Origin: Chromobacterium vaccinii
Lineage (GTDB): Bacteria > Pseudomonadota > Gammaproteobacteria > Burkholderiales > Chromobacteriaceae
Assembly: GCF_000971335.1 (NCBI RefSeq)
Contig: NZ_JZJL01000030.1
Coordinates: 1-59,179 of the forward strand
DNA: 59,179 bases
Direction: 5' to 3'
Of this stretch, positions 18,320 through 27,650 are shown piece after piece. The translations under genes and the position numbers were made by a program. The notes beneath the pieces were generated by a model, which worked only from the letters and a program-made list of their open reading frames with translations, was not told the DNA's origin and made no database searches. Each line of letters starts with the position of its first letter. The first letter of the stretch is position 1.

Positions 18320-18985
18320 TTACACCGGCTGGAGCTGTTCGCCGACGCCGGCGCGCAGCAGGCGCTTCACTATCATTTTCAGCACCACGCCGTACATGGG
18401 CAGGAAGAACAGCATGCAGATCAGCACCTTGAAGCTGTAGTCCACCAGCGCGATCTCCACCCAGTTGGCGGCCATGAACGGATCGCTGCTCTTGTAGAAG
18501 GCGATGAAGAAGAACGATAGCGTGTCGCTGATGTTGCCGAAGAACATCGCGGCGGCCGGCGCCACCCACCAGGCCTTGAGCTGGCGCAGCCGGTTGAACA
18601 CCTGCACGTCCAGGATCTGGCCCAGCGCGTAGGCGGCGAAGCTGGCCGCGGCGATGCGGGCGACGAACAGGTTGAAATGCTCCAGCGCCCGGAAGCCTTG
18701 CCACGCTCCCTGATAGAACAGCGTGGACACCAGGTAGGAGATCGCCAGCGCTGGCACCATCGCCGCCAGGATGATGCGCCGGGCCAGGGACGCGCCGAAA
18801 ATGCGCACGGTCAAATCGGTGGCCAGGAAGATGAACGGGAAGGTGAACGCCCCCCAGGTGGTGTGGAAGCCGAAGATGGTGATCGGCAGCTGCACCAGGT
18901 AGTTGCTGGAGGCGATGATGGCGATGTGGAACATCGACAGCTGTATCAGGGCGGACAGGCGTTGCCGGTCGGTAAACGCAAACAT
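18320..18985 (-). CDS. yhhQ: Queuosine precursor transporter YhhQ (VUT family)
   Basis: 221 residues with about six membrane helices. Family features include HIAIIASSNYLVQLPI, the FTFPFIFLATDLTVRIFG block and FFGNISDTLSFFFIAFY. YhhQ imports 7-cyano-7-deazaguanine or related bases for making queuosine in tRNA. The ATG at 18985 has AAGGA seven bases upstream. That site lies inside a candidate preQ1-I riboswitch, which supports the substrate assignment. Confidence 0.9.
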   Translation of the reverse strand: MFAFTDRQRLSALIQLSMFHIAIIASSNYLVQLPITIFGFHTTWGAFTFPFIFLATDLTVRIFGASLARRIILAAMVPALAISYLVSTLFYQGAWQGFRALEHFNLFVARIAAASFAAYALGQILDVQVFNRLRQLKAWWVAPAAAMFFGNISDTLSFFFIAFYKSSDPFMAANWVEIALVDYSFKVLICMLFFLPMYGVVLKMIVKRLLRAGVGEQLQPV

Positions 18986-18990
18986 TGATG

Positions 18991-19027
18991 CATCCTTTTT
19001 GCTGAATGGGGTGAGGGAACCCAGTGA
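18991..19027 (-). promoter_or_regulatory. Candidate preQ1-I riboswitch controlling yhhQ translation
   Basis: On the minus strand, 7 bases before the yhhQ ATG, the leader reads CUGGGUUCCCUCACCCC followed by AUUCAG and CAAAAAGGA. GGGU/ACCC can form the P1 core with the loop UUCCCUC. The A-rich tail carries GGA, which can pair with UCC of the loop in the H-type pseudoknot of preQ1-I aptamers. Here GGA is also the ribosome binding site, so ligand binding would block translation. Deviation: four extra bases near the base of P1. The call rests on memory of the consensus and on the gene downstream. Confidence 0.55.
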
Positions 19028-19248
19028 ACACCCGCCGGAGGCTCAGGGCCCGGCGACAGAGGGGCGTGATGATACCGCTTTTTTGTCTATACATGAAAAT
19101 ATTTCCGCAAAATCAAGGCCATTGCCAGCTTATATCTGAATGGCGGCATGCAGAATGACTTGTTGTTTGTTGGACAAAGAAAGCTATAAATATTCTAAGT
19201 AAATTCTCGTACTCGAACTCGACGCGCCGGGCTTGCAAGGAGTTGGAC

Positions 19249-20865
19249 ATGACCATTACCAAAAGACTGCTGTTGACTACCATACTGGCGCTGCTGGCAA
19301 TGCTGGCCCTGGGCGTGCAGGGTCTATGGAAACAGCAGCAGGCCAATGAGCGCTTCGACTACATGAAGATTAACACCTTCCCCAGCATCCACACGCTGGA
19401 TGACGCCAAGGAGGCGCTGGCTGACGTGAGGCTGACGCTGGCGCGCAGCGTGGCGTTGTCGGACCCGGCGGCCAAGAAGGCCGAGTTCGCCGCGCTGGCG
19501 GATCTGGACAAGCGTTTTGATGCGGCATTGGACAAGTACGAGAAAGAACTGATCTCCAACGATGCCGATCGCAAGCTGCTGCAGGTAGACCGCGATGACA
19601 TGAAAATGTATCGCCAGCAGCGCGACAAGTATCTGCAACTGGTCCAGGATAATAATGTGGCGGCGGCGGACAAGCTGATGACCGGCGACATGTCCAACGA
19701 GGCCAAGGCATTGAACCAGGCGCTGATCGATCATATCGAGTTCAACTACAAGCTGGCCGAGCAACTGAGCAAGGACAACGACTCCGCCTATGCCGCCGCA
19801 TGGTGGCAATCGGCGATATTGATCGGGCTGGCCGTTCTGATATGCGGCTGGCTCAGCGGCCATCTGTTCCTCAATATCCGCAGCAGCCTGGAGCAGACGC
19901 TGAGCACCATGCAGGCGGTGCGGACTTCGCTGGACTTCCGCCTGCGCGCGCCGGTGGCGAGGATGGACGAGATCGGCAAGACCGCCACCGCGTTCAACGA
20001 ACTGATGGCCAGGCTGCAGCAAAGCTTTCAGGAAATCCGCCGTAGCGTGGAGGACATGGAGGGCTCCATCATCCACATGGTGAATTCGTCCGGCGATATC
20101 GCGTCCAGCTCGGTGCAGCAGAGCGAATCGGCTTCGGCGATGGCCGCCGCGGTGGAACAGGTGACGGTCAGCATCAACCATGTGGCCGACCGGGCCCGGG
20201 AGGCCAACCATCAGGCGAGGGAGGCGGGCGAGATCGCCGATCATGGCAGCCGGGTGATGCTGGGCACGGTGGATGGCATCAGCGCGGTGGCGGAGTCGGT
20301 GGGCGAGGCGTCCGACCGCATCGGCAAGCTGCGCGACGACAGCGTCACCATCGCCACTGTGCTGGGCGTGATCAAGGATATTGCCGACCAGACCAATCTC
20401 CTGGCGCTGAACGCCGCGATCGAAGCGGCGCGCGCCGGCGAAACGGGGCGCGGCTTCGCCGTGGTGGCGGACGAAGTGCGCAAGCTGGCCGAGCGCACCG
20501 CCAGCTCCACCACCGAGATTTCCGCGGTGATAGACAAGATGCAGCAGGGCACCCAGGCCGCGGTGACCGGCATGCAGCAAGTGGTGACCAGGGTGAACGA
20601 AGAGGCGGAGAAAGCGCGCGACGCCGGGGATACCATCCAACAGATCAAGACCAACTCCTCGCACAGCATGCTGCTGATCGGCGAGATTTCCGACAGCATT
20701 GTCGAGCAGGGCAGCGCCAGCAATACCATCGCCCAGAAAGTGGAGCAGATCGCGCAGATGGCGGAAGCCAACTCCAAGGCGTCGTCCGATTCGGCCGATT
20801 CCGCCCGCGAACTGCGCGACCAGGCTGGCAATATCCAGCGCACGGTGGCGCAGTACAAAGTGTGA
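19249..20865 (+). CDS. Methyl-accepting chemotaxis protein, four-helix-bundle sensor
   Basis: AAGGAG precedes the ATG at 19249 ([11 protein letters not shown]) by six bases; a TTG two codons earlier is less likely. Order: helix 1 (residues 6-26), a periplasmic four-helix-bundle domain (about 30-185), helix 2 ([16 protein letters not shown]), HAMP, then the cytoplasmic signalling domain with the hairpin tip [16 protein letters not shown] and [16 protein letters not shown]. No C-terminal CheR-tethering pentapeptide is present (the end is TVAQYKV). It should report an unknown ligand to CheA/CheW. Confidence 0.92.
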   Translation: MTITKRLLLTTILALLAMLALGVQGLWKQQQANERFDYMKINTFPSIHTLDDAKEALADVRLTLARSVALSDPAAKKAEFAALADLDKRFDAALDKYEKELISNDADRKLLQVDRDDMKMYRQQRDKYLQLVQDNNVAAADKLMTGDMSNEAKALNQALIDHIEFNYKLAEQLSKDNDSAYAAAWWQSAILIGLAVLICGWLSGHLFLNIRSSLEQTLSTMQAVRTSLDFRLRAPVARMDEIGKTATAFNELMARLQQSFQEIRRSVEDMEGSIIHMVNSSGDIASSSVQQSESASAMAAAVEQVTVSINHVADRAREANHQAREAGEIADHGSRVMLGTVDGISAVAESVGEASDRIGKLRDDSVTIATVLGVIKDIADQTNLLALNAAIEAARAGETGRGFAVVADEVRKLAERTASSTTEISAVIDKMQQGTQAAVTGMQQVVTRVNEEAEKARDAGDTIQQIKTNSSHSMLLIGEISDSIVEQGSASNTIAQKVEQIAQMAEANSKASSDSADSARELRDQAGNIQRTVAQYKV

Positions 20866-20898
20866 ACCGAACAATGACAGGGATCGGGGAAGATCCGA

Positions 20899-20924
20899 CA
20901 GGGCCGCAAGGCCCTGTTTTTTTT
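20899..20924 (+). terminator. Intrinsic terminator after the chemoreceptor gene
   Basis: The stem CAGGGCC / GGCCCTG has a GCAA loop, followed by eight or nine T residues. Confidence 0.9.
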
Positions 20925-21039
20925 GGGCGGACGTTTTTGCAGGAAAAGCGATAAGCAAGCCAGGATTAATTGCTTAGCCGGGCGCGGCGCGCTTGTTAGA
21001 TTGGAACGGTATTTCCAACTCGTACCAAATGGACAAGCC

Positions 21040-22026
21040 ATGGCGAAACCGCGCGCATTTCTCAAACTGATCCTTTCCGCCGCATTGGCCGTTTCGGGCG
21101 TCGCCGCGGCGGCGGACGCCGTCACCGTCGGCTACCAGACCGGCATCGACCCCACCAAGGTGCCGCAGGCCGACGGCGCTTACGAGAAGGCCACCGGCAG
21201 CCGCATCAACTGGCGCAAGTTCGACAGCGGCGCCGACCTGATCGCGGCGGTGGCCTCCGGCAACGTGGCCATCGGCAACATCGGCTCCAGCCCGCTGGCG
21301 GCCGCCGCCAGCCGCGGCCTGCCGATCGAAACCTTCCTGGTGGCCGACGAGATCGGCTCGGCCGAGGCGCTGGTGGCGCGCAAGGGCAGCGGCATCGCCA
21401 AGCCGCAGGACCTGGTCGGCAAGAAGGTGGCGGTGCCTTTCGTCTCCACCACCCATTACAGCCTGCTGGCCGCGCTGCGCCATTGGGGCGTGGAACCGGC
21501 CAAGGTGAAGATCCTCAATCTGCGCCCCGGCGAGATCGCGGCCGCCTGGCAGCGCGGCGACATCGACGCCGCCTATGTCTGGGACCCGGCGCTGGGCAAG
21601 ATCAAGCCCGGCGGCGCGGTGCTGACCAGCTCTGCGGAAGTGGCCAAATGGGGCGCGCCCACCTACGACATCTGGGTGGTGCGCAAGGACTTCGCCGCCG
21701 CGCATCCCGAGTTCGTCTCGCGCTTCGCCAAGGTGTCGCTGGACGCCATCGGCGCTTATCTGGCCGATCCGCAGGCCTTCATCGCCAATGCTTCCAACAT
21801 CGCCAAGATCGGCCGGCTGACCGGCGCCGCCGCGCCGGACGTGGTGGCTGGGCTGAAGGGCAACCGCTTCCTCGGCCGCGACGATCAGGCCGCGCTGCTG
21901 CAGTCGCCGTTCGTGGCCGCGGTGGGCAAGACCGCCGCTTTCCTGAAGGCGCAGGGCAAGGTGGAATCGCTGCAGCCGGACTACGGCCCCTACGTGACCA
22001 ACCGCTTCGTCAAGACTGCGAGGTGA
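21040..22026 (+). CDS. tauA: Taurine ABC transporter, periplasmic binding protein
   Basis: The start at 21040 (MAKPRAFLKLILSAALAVSG) gives a Sec signal peptide; 328 residues match TauA. Diagnostic stretches are VGYQTGIDPTKVPQADG, NWRKFDSGADLIAAVASGNV, IGNIGSSPLAAAASRG, PFVSTTHYSLLAALRHWG and AAWQRGDIDAAYVWDPA. It delivers taurine to TauBC. It is first in a tauABCD operon, with two bases between its stop and the tauB ATG. Expression is expected under sulphate limitation, but no operator was recognised. Confidence 0.93.
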   Translation: MAKPRAFLKLILSAALAVSGVAAAADAVTVGYQTGIDPTKVPQADGAYEKATGSRINWRKFDSGADLIAAVASGNVAIGNIGSSPLAAAASRGLPIETFLVADEIGSAEALVARKGSGIAKPQDLVGKKVAVPFVSTTHYSLLAALRHWGVEPAKVKILNLRPGEIAAAWQRGDIDAAYVWDPALGKIKPGGAVLTSSAEVAKWGAPTYDIWVVRKDFAAAHPEFVSRFAKVSLDAIGAYLADPQAFIANASNIAKIGRLTGAAAPDVVAGLKGNRFLGRDDQAALLQSPFVAAVGKTAAFLKAQGKVESLQPDYGPYVTNRFVKTAR

Positions 22027-22028
22027 GC

Positions 22029-22814
22029 ATGGCGGCGCTGATCGCAGATAGGGTGTCGGTTCGCTATCCCGGCCAGGCGCAGCCGGCGCTGGACGGCGTG
22101 TCGCTGAGCGTGGGGCCGGGCGAGCTGGCGGTGGCGCTGGGGCCGTCCGGCTGCGGCAAGACCACCTTGCTCAATCTGTTCGCCGGCTTCCAGTTTCCCG
22201 ACTCCGGCAGCGTGCGCTTCGGCGGCGCGCCGGTGGCCGGGCCGGGCGCGGACCGGGCGGTGGTGTTCCAGCAGCACGCGCTGCTGCCCTGGCTGAGCGC
22301 GCTGGACAACGTCGCCTTCGGCTTGCGCCTGCGCGGCGCGCCGCGCGCCGAACGCCGAGAATTGGCCGAGCGGGCGCTGGAGCAGGTGGATCTGGCCGAT
22401 GCCGGCGCCCGCTATCCCTGGCAGCTGTCCGGCGGGCAGAAGCAGAGGATCGGCATCGCCCGCGCCTTGGCCGGCCGCGCCGGGGCCTTGCTGATGGACG
22501 AGCCCTTCGGCGCTTTGGACGCCTTCACCCGCGAGCAGATGCAGGAGCTGCTGCTCAAGGTATGGGCCGAGTCCGGCAGCAGCGTGTTCCTGATCACCCA
22601 CGACATCGAGGAGGCGCTGTTCCTCGCCACCGAGCTGGTGTTGATGTCGCCGGGGCCGGGCCGCATCGTCAAGACGCTGCGCCCGCCGTTCAGCCGCCGC
22701 TGGCGCGCCGGCGACAGCGCGCGGGCGATCAAGTCCGATCCGGAATTCATCGCCTTGAGAGAACAACTGCTGGCCGACGTGTTCGCCCAGCGCCGACAGG
22801 AGGCATGGGCATGA
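22029..22814 (+). CDS. tauB: Taurine ABC transporter, ATP-binding protein
   Basis: 261 residues. Walker A is GPSGCGKTT, the Q-loop region VVFQQHALLPWL, the signature LSGGQKQRIGIARAL and Walker B ALLMDEPFGALD, with a switch histidine in FLITHDIEEAL. This is the NitT/TauT subclass of importers. It powers taurine uptake with TauA and TauC. Its TGA overlaps the tauC start by four bases. Confidence 0.93.
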   Translation: MAALIADRVSVRYPGQAQPALDGVSLSVGPGELAVALGPSGCGKTTLLNLFAGFQFPDSGSVRFGGAPVAGPGADRAVVFQQHALLPWLSALDNVAFGLRLRGAPRAERRELAERALEQVDLADAGARYPWQLSGGQKQRIGIARALAGRAGALLMDEPFGALDAFTREQMQELLLKVWAESGSSVFLITHDIEEALFLATELVLMSPGPGRIVKTLRPPFSRRWRAGDSARAIKSDPEFIALREQLLADVFAQRRQEAWA

Positions 22815-23659
22815 GCGGCGTCGAAACCACCGCGGAGCGGGAGCTGTTGACGGTTTCCTCCCGCATCGAGGCCGGCCCGAGGCCGGGGCGCGAGCCGTCC
22901 CGGCTATGGCTGGGCGCGGCCAGCCTGGCGCTGCTGCTGGGCGGCTGGTGGCTGCTGGCGCATAGCGGCTGGGTGCCGGCGTTGTTTCTGCCAGCGCCGG
23001 AGGCAGTGTTGGGCAAGCTGTTCGTCGTCGCCGGCCAGGGCTTCATGGACGCCACGCTGTGGCAGCATCTGGAGGCCAGCCTGCAACGCATCGCGCTGGC
23101 CTTGAGCGCCGCGGTGGCGGTGGGCGTGCCGCTGGGCGCGCTGATGGGGCGCAGCCAGCTGGCACAGGGCTTGCTTGATCCCATGTTGGAAGCATATCGT
23201 CCGGTGCCGCCACTCGCCTATCTGCCGCTGATCGTGATCTGGTTCGGCATAGGCGAGCTGTCCAAGGTGCTGCTGATTTTCCTGGCCATCCTGGCGCCGG
23301 TGGCCATCGCCACCCGCCACGGCGTGGCCCAGGTCAGCCGCAACCGGCTGCGCGCGGCGCAGAGCCTGGGCGCCAGCCGCTCGCAGCTATTGTGGCTGGT
23401 GGTGTTGCCCGAGGCGCTGCCGCAGATACTGACCGGCATCCGCATCGGTTTGGGCGCCGGCTGGTCCACGCTGGTGGCGGCGGAGCTGGTGGCGGCCACG
23501 CGCGGGCTGGGCTTCATGGTGCAGTCGGCGGCGCAGTTTCTGGTCACCGACGTGGTGGTGCTGGGCATTCTGGTGATCGCCGCGGTGGCCTTCGCGCTGG
23601 AGCTGGGCCTGCGCGCGCTGCAGGATCGGCTGGCGCCTTGGCATGGACAACAAGACTAA
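22811..23659 (+). CDS. tauC: Taurine ABC transporter, permease
   Basis: The ATG at 22811 overlaps the tauB stop (ATGA) and has AGGAGG seven bases upstream; another ATG at 22805 is too close to that site. The 282-residue protein has six helices and the binding-protein-dependent permease loop with EAA-type motif (AAQSLGASRSQLLWLVVLPEALPQI). RPVPPLAYLPLIVIWFGIG is typical of TauC/SsuC permeases. Confidence 0.92.
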   Translation: MSGVETTAERELLTVSSRIEAGPRPGREPSRLWLGAASLALLLGGWWLLAHSGWVPALFLPAPEAVLGKLFVVAGQGFMDATLWQHLEASLQRIALALSAAVAVGVPLGALMGRSQLAQGLLDPMLEAYRPVPPLAYLPLIVIWFGIGELSKVLLIFLAILAPVAIATRHGVAQVSRNRLRAAQSLGASRSQLLWLVVLPEALPQILTGIRIGLGAGWSTLVAAELVAATRGLGFMVQSAAQFLVTDVVVLGILVIAAVAFALELGLRALQDRLAPWHGQQD

Positions 23660-23681
23660 ATACAAGCAAGAGGGGATTTGA

Positions 23682-24515
23682 ATGAGTTTGCAATTGACCC
23701 GCCTGAGCCCGGCGCTGGGCGCGGTGGGGGAGGGGATAGACCTGGCGCGGCCGTTGGACGATGAGCAGCGCCGGGCATTGAACGAGGCGCTGCTGCGCCA
23801 CCAGGTGCTGTTTTTCCGCGGCCAGGACATCACGCCGCTGCAGCAGCGCAATTTCGCTGTGCGCTTCGGCGATCTGCACACCCACCCGATCTACCCGCAA
23901 CACCCGGACGCGCGCGAGATCGTGGTGCTGGACACCGATGTGGTGGACTTGCAGGACAACGCTATCTGGCATACCGACGTCACCTTCATAGAGACCCCGC
24001 CGCTGGGCGCGGTGCTGGCGGCGCGGCAGCTGCCGGAGCTGGGCGGCGACACGCTGTGGGCCAGCGGCATCGCCGCCTACGAGGCGCTGTCGGCCAGCCT
24101 GAAGGCCAGGTTGGAAGGCTTGAGCGCCGTCCACGATTTCGCCAAATCGTTCCCGCTGGCGCGCTACGGCCTGACCGACGACGATCGCCGCCGCTGGGAC
24201 GAAACGCGGCGCAAGCATCCGCCTGTCAGCCACCCGGTGGTGCGCATCCACCCGGAAAGCGGCCGCCGCGCGCTGTTCGTCAACGAAGGCTTCACCATCG
24301 CCATCAACGAATTGCCGGACGGCGAGGGCAACGCGCTGCTGCAATTCCTGTTCGCCCACCAGTCCAAGCCGGAGTTTTCGATCCGCTGGCGCTGGCAGCC
24401 GGGCGACGTGGCGTTCTGGGACAACCGCTGCACCATCCATTACGCGGTGGACGACTACCGGCCGGCGCGGCGGGTGATGCACCGGGCGACGATACTGGGA
24501 GACCAGCCGTACTAG
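23682..24515 (+). CDS. tauD: Taurine dioxygenase
   Basis: 277 residues, the expected length for this Fe(II)/2-oxoglutarate enzyme, which splits taurine to sulphite and aminoacetaldehyde. The iron triad is visible: WHTDV (H97, D99) and the distal histidine in [10 protein letters not shown] near 253. The 2-oxoglutarate-binding arginine lies in [21 protein letters not shown] precedes the ATG. It is the last gene of the operon and a terminator follows. Confidence 0.93.
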   Translation: MSLQLTRLSPALGAVGEGIDLARPLDDEQRRALNEALLRHQVLFFRGQDITPLQQRNFAVRFGDLHTHPIYPQHPDAREIVVLDTDVVDLQDNAIWHTDVTFIETPPLGAVLAARQLPELGGDTLWASGIAAYEALSASLKARLEGLSAVHDFAKSFPLARYGLTDDDRRRWDETRRKHPPVSHPVVRIHPESGRRALFVNEGFTIAINELPDGEGNALLQFLFAHQSKPEFSIRWRWQPGDVAFWDNRCTIHYAVDDYRPARRVMHRATILGDQPY

Positions 24516-24545
24516 TTTGGCGGAGTTGAGTCTTGCAGGCAGCAA

Positions 24546-24572
24546 AAAGGCCATCCTCAGGGATGGCCTTTT
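24546..24572. terminator. Intrinsic terminator between tauD and dbpA
   Basis: The stem AAAGGCCATCC / GGATGGCCTTT has a TCAG-type loop. It should serve tauD and possibly the convergent dbpA. Confidence 0.85.
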
Positions 24573-24595
24573 CATTTGAATGACGACGGGACGGA

Positions 24596-25978
24596 TCAGC
24601 CGACCAGCCGCATCTTGAACTGCTTGCCCTTGATCTTGCATTGCGACAGCTTGGCCAGCGCGTCTTCGGCGATGGAGCGCTCCAGCGCGACGAAGCTGGC
24701 GAACTCGAAGATATTGATCTTGCCGATCTGGCTGCCCTGAAAGCCGGCGTCGCCGGTCAGCGCGCCCAGCAGGTCGCCCGGGCGCAGCTTTTCGCGTTTG
24801 CCGCCGGCGATTTCCAGCGTCACCATCGGCGGCAGCAGCGGGCCGCCGGGGGCCGGAGTCAGCTCTTCCACGTCGGCCCAGGTCAGGTCGGCCTGCTGGT
24901 AGTTTTCGATCTGCACCAGGCGCTTGGCTTCGCTGTCGGTGGCCAGGGTCAGCGCCAGGCCGTGCTGCTCGCCGCGGCCGGTGCGGCCGATGCGGTGGAT
25001 GTGCACTTCCGGATCATGGGTGACGTCGACGTTGATCACCACGTCCAGTTCCTTGATGTCCAGGCCGCGCGCGGCCACATCGGTGGCAACCAACACGGTG
25101 GCGCTCTTGTTGGCGAAGCGCAGCAGGATCTGGTCGCGCTCGCGCTGTTCAAGGTCGCCGTGCAGGGTCAGCGCGTTGAAGCCCTGTTCCTGCAGCTCGC
25201 GCACCAGCTCCTTGCAGCGTTCGCGGGTGTTGCAGAAGGCCAGCGCCGAAGTGGGGCGCAGATGGCGCAGGATGCGGCTCACCGTTTCCAGCCGGGTTTC
25301 CGGCTTCACCTTGTAGAACCACTGCTCGATGTGGTCGGCGTTGTGCAGCGACTCCACCTTCACTTCGACCGGGTTTTTCAGGAACTGCGCGCTGGCCTTG
25401 CGGATGTCTTCCGGATAGGTGGCGGAGAACAGCAGGGTTTGGCGGGTCTTCGGGCAGGCGCGGACGATGCCGACGATCTCCTCGATGAAGCCCATGTCTA
25501 TCATGCGGTCGGCCTCGTCTAGCACCAGCGTCTTCACGCCGGCCAGGTTCAGCGTTTCGCGGAACAGGTGGTCCTGCAGCCGGCCCGGCGTGCCCACCAC
25601 GATGTGGGCGCCGTGCTCCAGCGAGCCGATCTGCGGGCCCATCGGCGTGCCGCCGGTCAGCGTCACCACCTTGATGTTGTCGATGGCGCGCGCCAGGCGG
25701 CGGATTTCCTGAGCCACCTGGTCGGCCAGTTCGCGCGTCGGGCACATCACCAGCGCCTGCACGCCGAACCAGCGCGGATTGAGGCTGGCCAACAGGCCCA
25801 GTCCGAACGCAGCCGTCTTGCCGCTGCCGGTCTTGGCCTGGGCGATCAGGTCGCGGCCTTCCAGAATGGCGGGCAGGCTGGCGGCCTGGATGGCGGTCAT
25901 CTGGTGGTAGCCCAGGCTGTCCAGGTTGGACAGCAAGGGGGCGGGCAGGGGCAGACTGGAAAAAGCGGCTGGTTTCAC
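24596..25978 (-). CDS. dbpA: ATP-dependent RNA helicase DbpA
   Basis: 460 residues. The Q-motif region is followed by AQAKTGSGKTAAFGLGLL (motif I), VLDEADRMIDMGF (DEAD), LLFSATYPED (SAT), VATDVAARGLDIKELD and HRIGRTGRGE (motif VI). The C-terminal 75 residues form the DbpA-type RRM that binds hairpin 92 of 23S rRNA. It acts in assembly of the large ribosomal subunit. The gene is monocistronic. Confidence 0.93.
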   Translation of the reverse strand: MKPAAFSSLPLPAPLLSNLDSLGYHQMTAIQAASLPAILEGRDLIAQAKTGSGKTAAFGLGLLASLNPRWFGVQALVMCPTRELADQVAQEIRRLARAIDNIKVVTLTGGTPMGPQIGSLEHGAHIVVGTPGRLQDHLFRETLNLAGVKTLVLDEADRMIDMGFIEEIVGIVRACPKTRQTLLFSATYPEDIRKASAQFLKNPVEVKVESLHNADHIEQWFYKVKPETRLETVSRILRHLRPTSALAFCNTRERCKELVRELQEQGFNALTLHGDLEQRERDQILLRFANKSATVLVATDVAARGLDIKELDVVINVDVTHDPEVHIHRIGRTGRGEQHGLALTLATDSEAKRLVQIENYQQADLTWADVEELTPAPGGPLLPPMVTLEIAGGKREKLRPGDLLGALTGDAGFQGSQIGKINIFEFASFVALERSIAEDALAKLSQCKIKGKQFKMRLVG

Positions 25979-26142
25979 AATGACTTGGCGCGGTTGGCTA
26001 AAGGCTGGGCAGTGTAACAGCAGTGAGGCTCGCGGCCAAATGCCCGGCGCATTTCCGGTTGGGAAAACGCCCGGCAGAGCCGGGCGCGGGGAACTGTCTA
26101 TCTTGTTTTATCAGATGCAGCCGGTTTTGCCGGGTTAAGCGC

Positions 26143-27240
26143 TCACACCCGGAAGCGCGACACCGAGTCGGTCAGCCGCTTGGCCAGCGCCTCCAGCTCC
26201 GCGGCCGCGCCCACGGTCTGGCGGATGTCGGCGTCGTTGGTGCGCGCCATGCCGGCGATGGCGTCGATGTTCTCGTTCACCGTCTGGCTGGTGCGGCGCT
26301 GCTGTTCGGTCACTTCCACGATCTGCCTGAGGCCGCTGCGCACCTCGGCCACCGACTGGTTGGCCGCGTCCAACACGCCGGCCACGCTGTCGGTGGCGTG
26401 GCGGCTGGCCTCCAGTGATTGCAGGCCGGCGCTCACCGCCTGGCGCACCGCGTCGGTCTTGTCATTGAGCGAGCCGGTGACTGCGTCGATCTCGCTGGCG
26501 GACTTGGCCGACTTTTCCGCCAGCTTGCGCACTTCGTCGGCCACCACGGCGAAGCCGCGGCCTTGCTCGCCGGCGCGGGCGGCTTCGATCGCCGCGTTCA
26601 GCGCCAGGAGATTGGTCTGCTCGGCGATTTCGCGCACTTGTTTGGTCATGTGGGTGATCACGGCGGTGGAGTTGACCAGCTCGCTCTCCGCCTGCGCCAT
26701 CAGCTGCACCGCGCTTTCCGCCTGGCCTACCTCGCGCTGCAGCCGGTGCAGGCTTTGCCGGCCTTGTTCCGAGCGCTGCAGGCTTTCCTCTGCGCCGCTG
26801 CTGACGTGCTCGGCCTTGCCGGCGATCTCGCCGATGTGGGCGGCCAGCTGGTCCACCGCCTCGGCGGCGGCTTGCGACTGGCTGTTCTGGCGATGGGAGC
26901 TGGCGGCCAGCTGGCCGGCGCCGTCGGACAGGCTGCGCGCAGACAGCGCCACCGCGTCGGCGCTGTCGCTGACCTGGCGCACCAGGCCGGCCACGGTGCC
27001 CAGCATCTGGTTGAACAGGCCGGCGGTGACGCCGATTTCGTCCCGGCTGCGTTCCGGCAGGCGGCGGGTGAGGTCGCCTTCGCCCTTGGCCAGCTCGGCC
27101 AGGCCCTCGGACATCTCCCGCAGCGGACGGGTGACGAAGCGGCGGATGAACAGATAGACCACCGCCAGCATCGGCAGCGAGGCGAACAGCGCGAACAGGA
27201 TGCTCTGGGTGCGGAAGGCATCGACGGACGCGTATGGTTT
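26143..27240 (-). pseudogene. Methyl-accepting chemotaxis protein, N-terminal half lost at the prophage junction
   Basis: The C-terminal part is complete: one membrane helix ([19 protein letters not shown]), HAMP, and a signalling domain with [16 protein letters not shown] and [16 protein letters not shown]. The first helix and the periplasmic sensor are absent. The frame runs on to an ATG at 27327, but that extension crosses a terminator of the adjoining phage operon and is not chemoreceptor-like. The break near 27240 is therefore taken as the left prophage junction; the missing 5' part should lie beyond the right prophage end. Confidence 0.75.
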
Positions 27241-27276
27241 AGCAAGCGATGTCAAAGGTGGATATAGCGTTTGGAC

Positions 27277-27307
27277 AAAAAAATCCCCCGGCGCAAGGCT
27301 GGGGGCA
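27277..27307 (-). terminator. Intrinsic terminator ending the leftmost phage operon
   Basis: On the minus strand CCCCC and GGGGG flank an 11-base loop and are followed by seven T residues. It lies 17 bp after the zinc-finger gene and would stop transcription before the chemoreceptor remnant. Confidence 0.8.
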
Positions 27308-27323
27308 AGGGGTAGAACCTGAT

Positions 27324-27491
27324 TCATGCGGCGGGGATGGTGCCGCGTCCTTCACAGAATGGGCAGGGGATGCGAACGCTCGCGTCTCCTTTGCAGATCG
27401 GGCAATGCGATGGATGCCGTTGTGTCAGGAATGGAAGACTGCAAGGCACATGGCGCTTTCCTTTGCATTGTGGGCAGGTGATGAGTCGCAT
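27324..27491 (-). CDS. Small DnaJ-like zinc-finger protein
   Basis: 55 residues with three CxxC motifs followed by glycine: [16 protein letters not shown] and CPFCEGRG. This resembles the CxxCxGxG repeats of the DnaJ cysteine-rich domain, cut to three units plus a lone CS. AGGAAAGGA precedes the ATG. Small proteins of this type are common in phages and plasmids; they may bind zinc and partner proteins or RNA, but no function is established here. It is the leftmost phage gene and is divergent from an XRE regulator. Confidence 0.75.
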   Translation of the reverse strand: MRLITCPQCKGKRHVPCSLPFLTQRHPSHCPICKGDASVRIPCPFCEGRGTIPAA

Positions 27492-27510
27492 GGCGTCCTT
27501 TCCTGACGAC

Positions 27511-27585
27511 GGACATATGACAAGTTGCGCGGTCTAAACATGTCCTGAAATTAACTTAATACATCAATAGTGAACATAACATGTC
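27511..27585. promoter_or_regulatory. Candidate operator cluster between zinc-finger and XRE genes
   Basis: The core ACATGTC occurs twice as AAACATGTC (27536-27544) and TAACATGTC (27577-27585), with a related inverted site GACATATGAC near 27512. Such spaced repeats in a divergent promoter region are typical autorepressor sites. The adjacent XRE protein is the obvious candidate binder, but this is inference. Confidence 0.4.
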
Positions 27586-27650
27586 ATTCCACTAATGGGC
27601 AAGCTAAGGCAACGTTAAACATCATATGTAGATGCGAAACGTCAAAGAAA

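Noticed and set aside
19324-20958. 544-codon minus-strand open frame under the chemoreceptor gene
   Set aside because: The plus-strand chemoreceptor has all expected domains; the antisense frame is histidine/arginine-rich shadow coding.
27241-27327. ATG at 27327 as true start of the second chemoreceptor
   Set aside because: The extension crosses a strong terminator, begins in the stop codon of the zinc-finger gene and lacks a first membrane helix or sensor domain.
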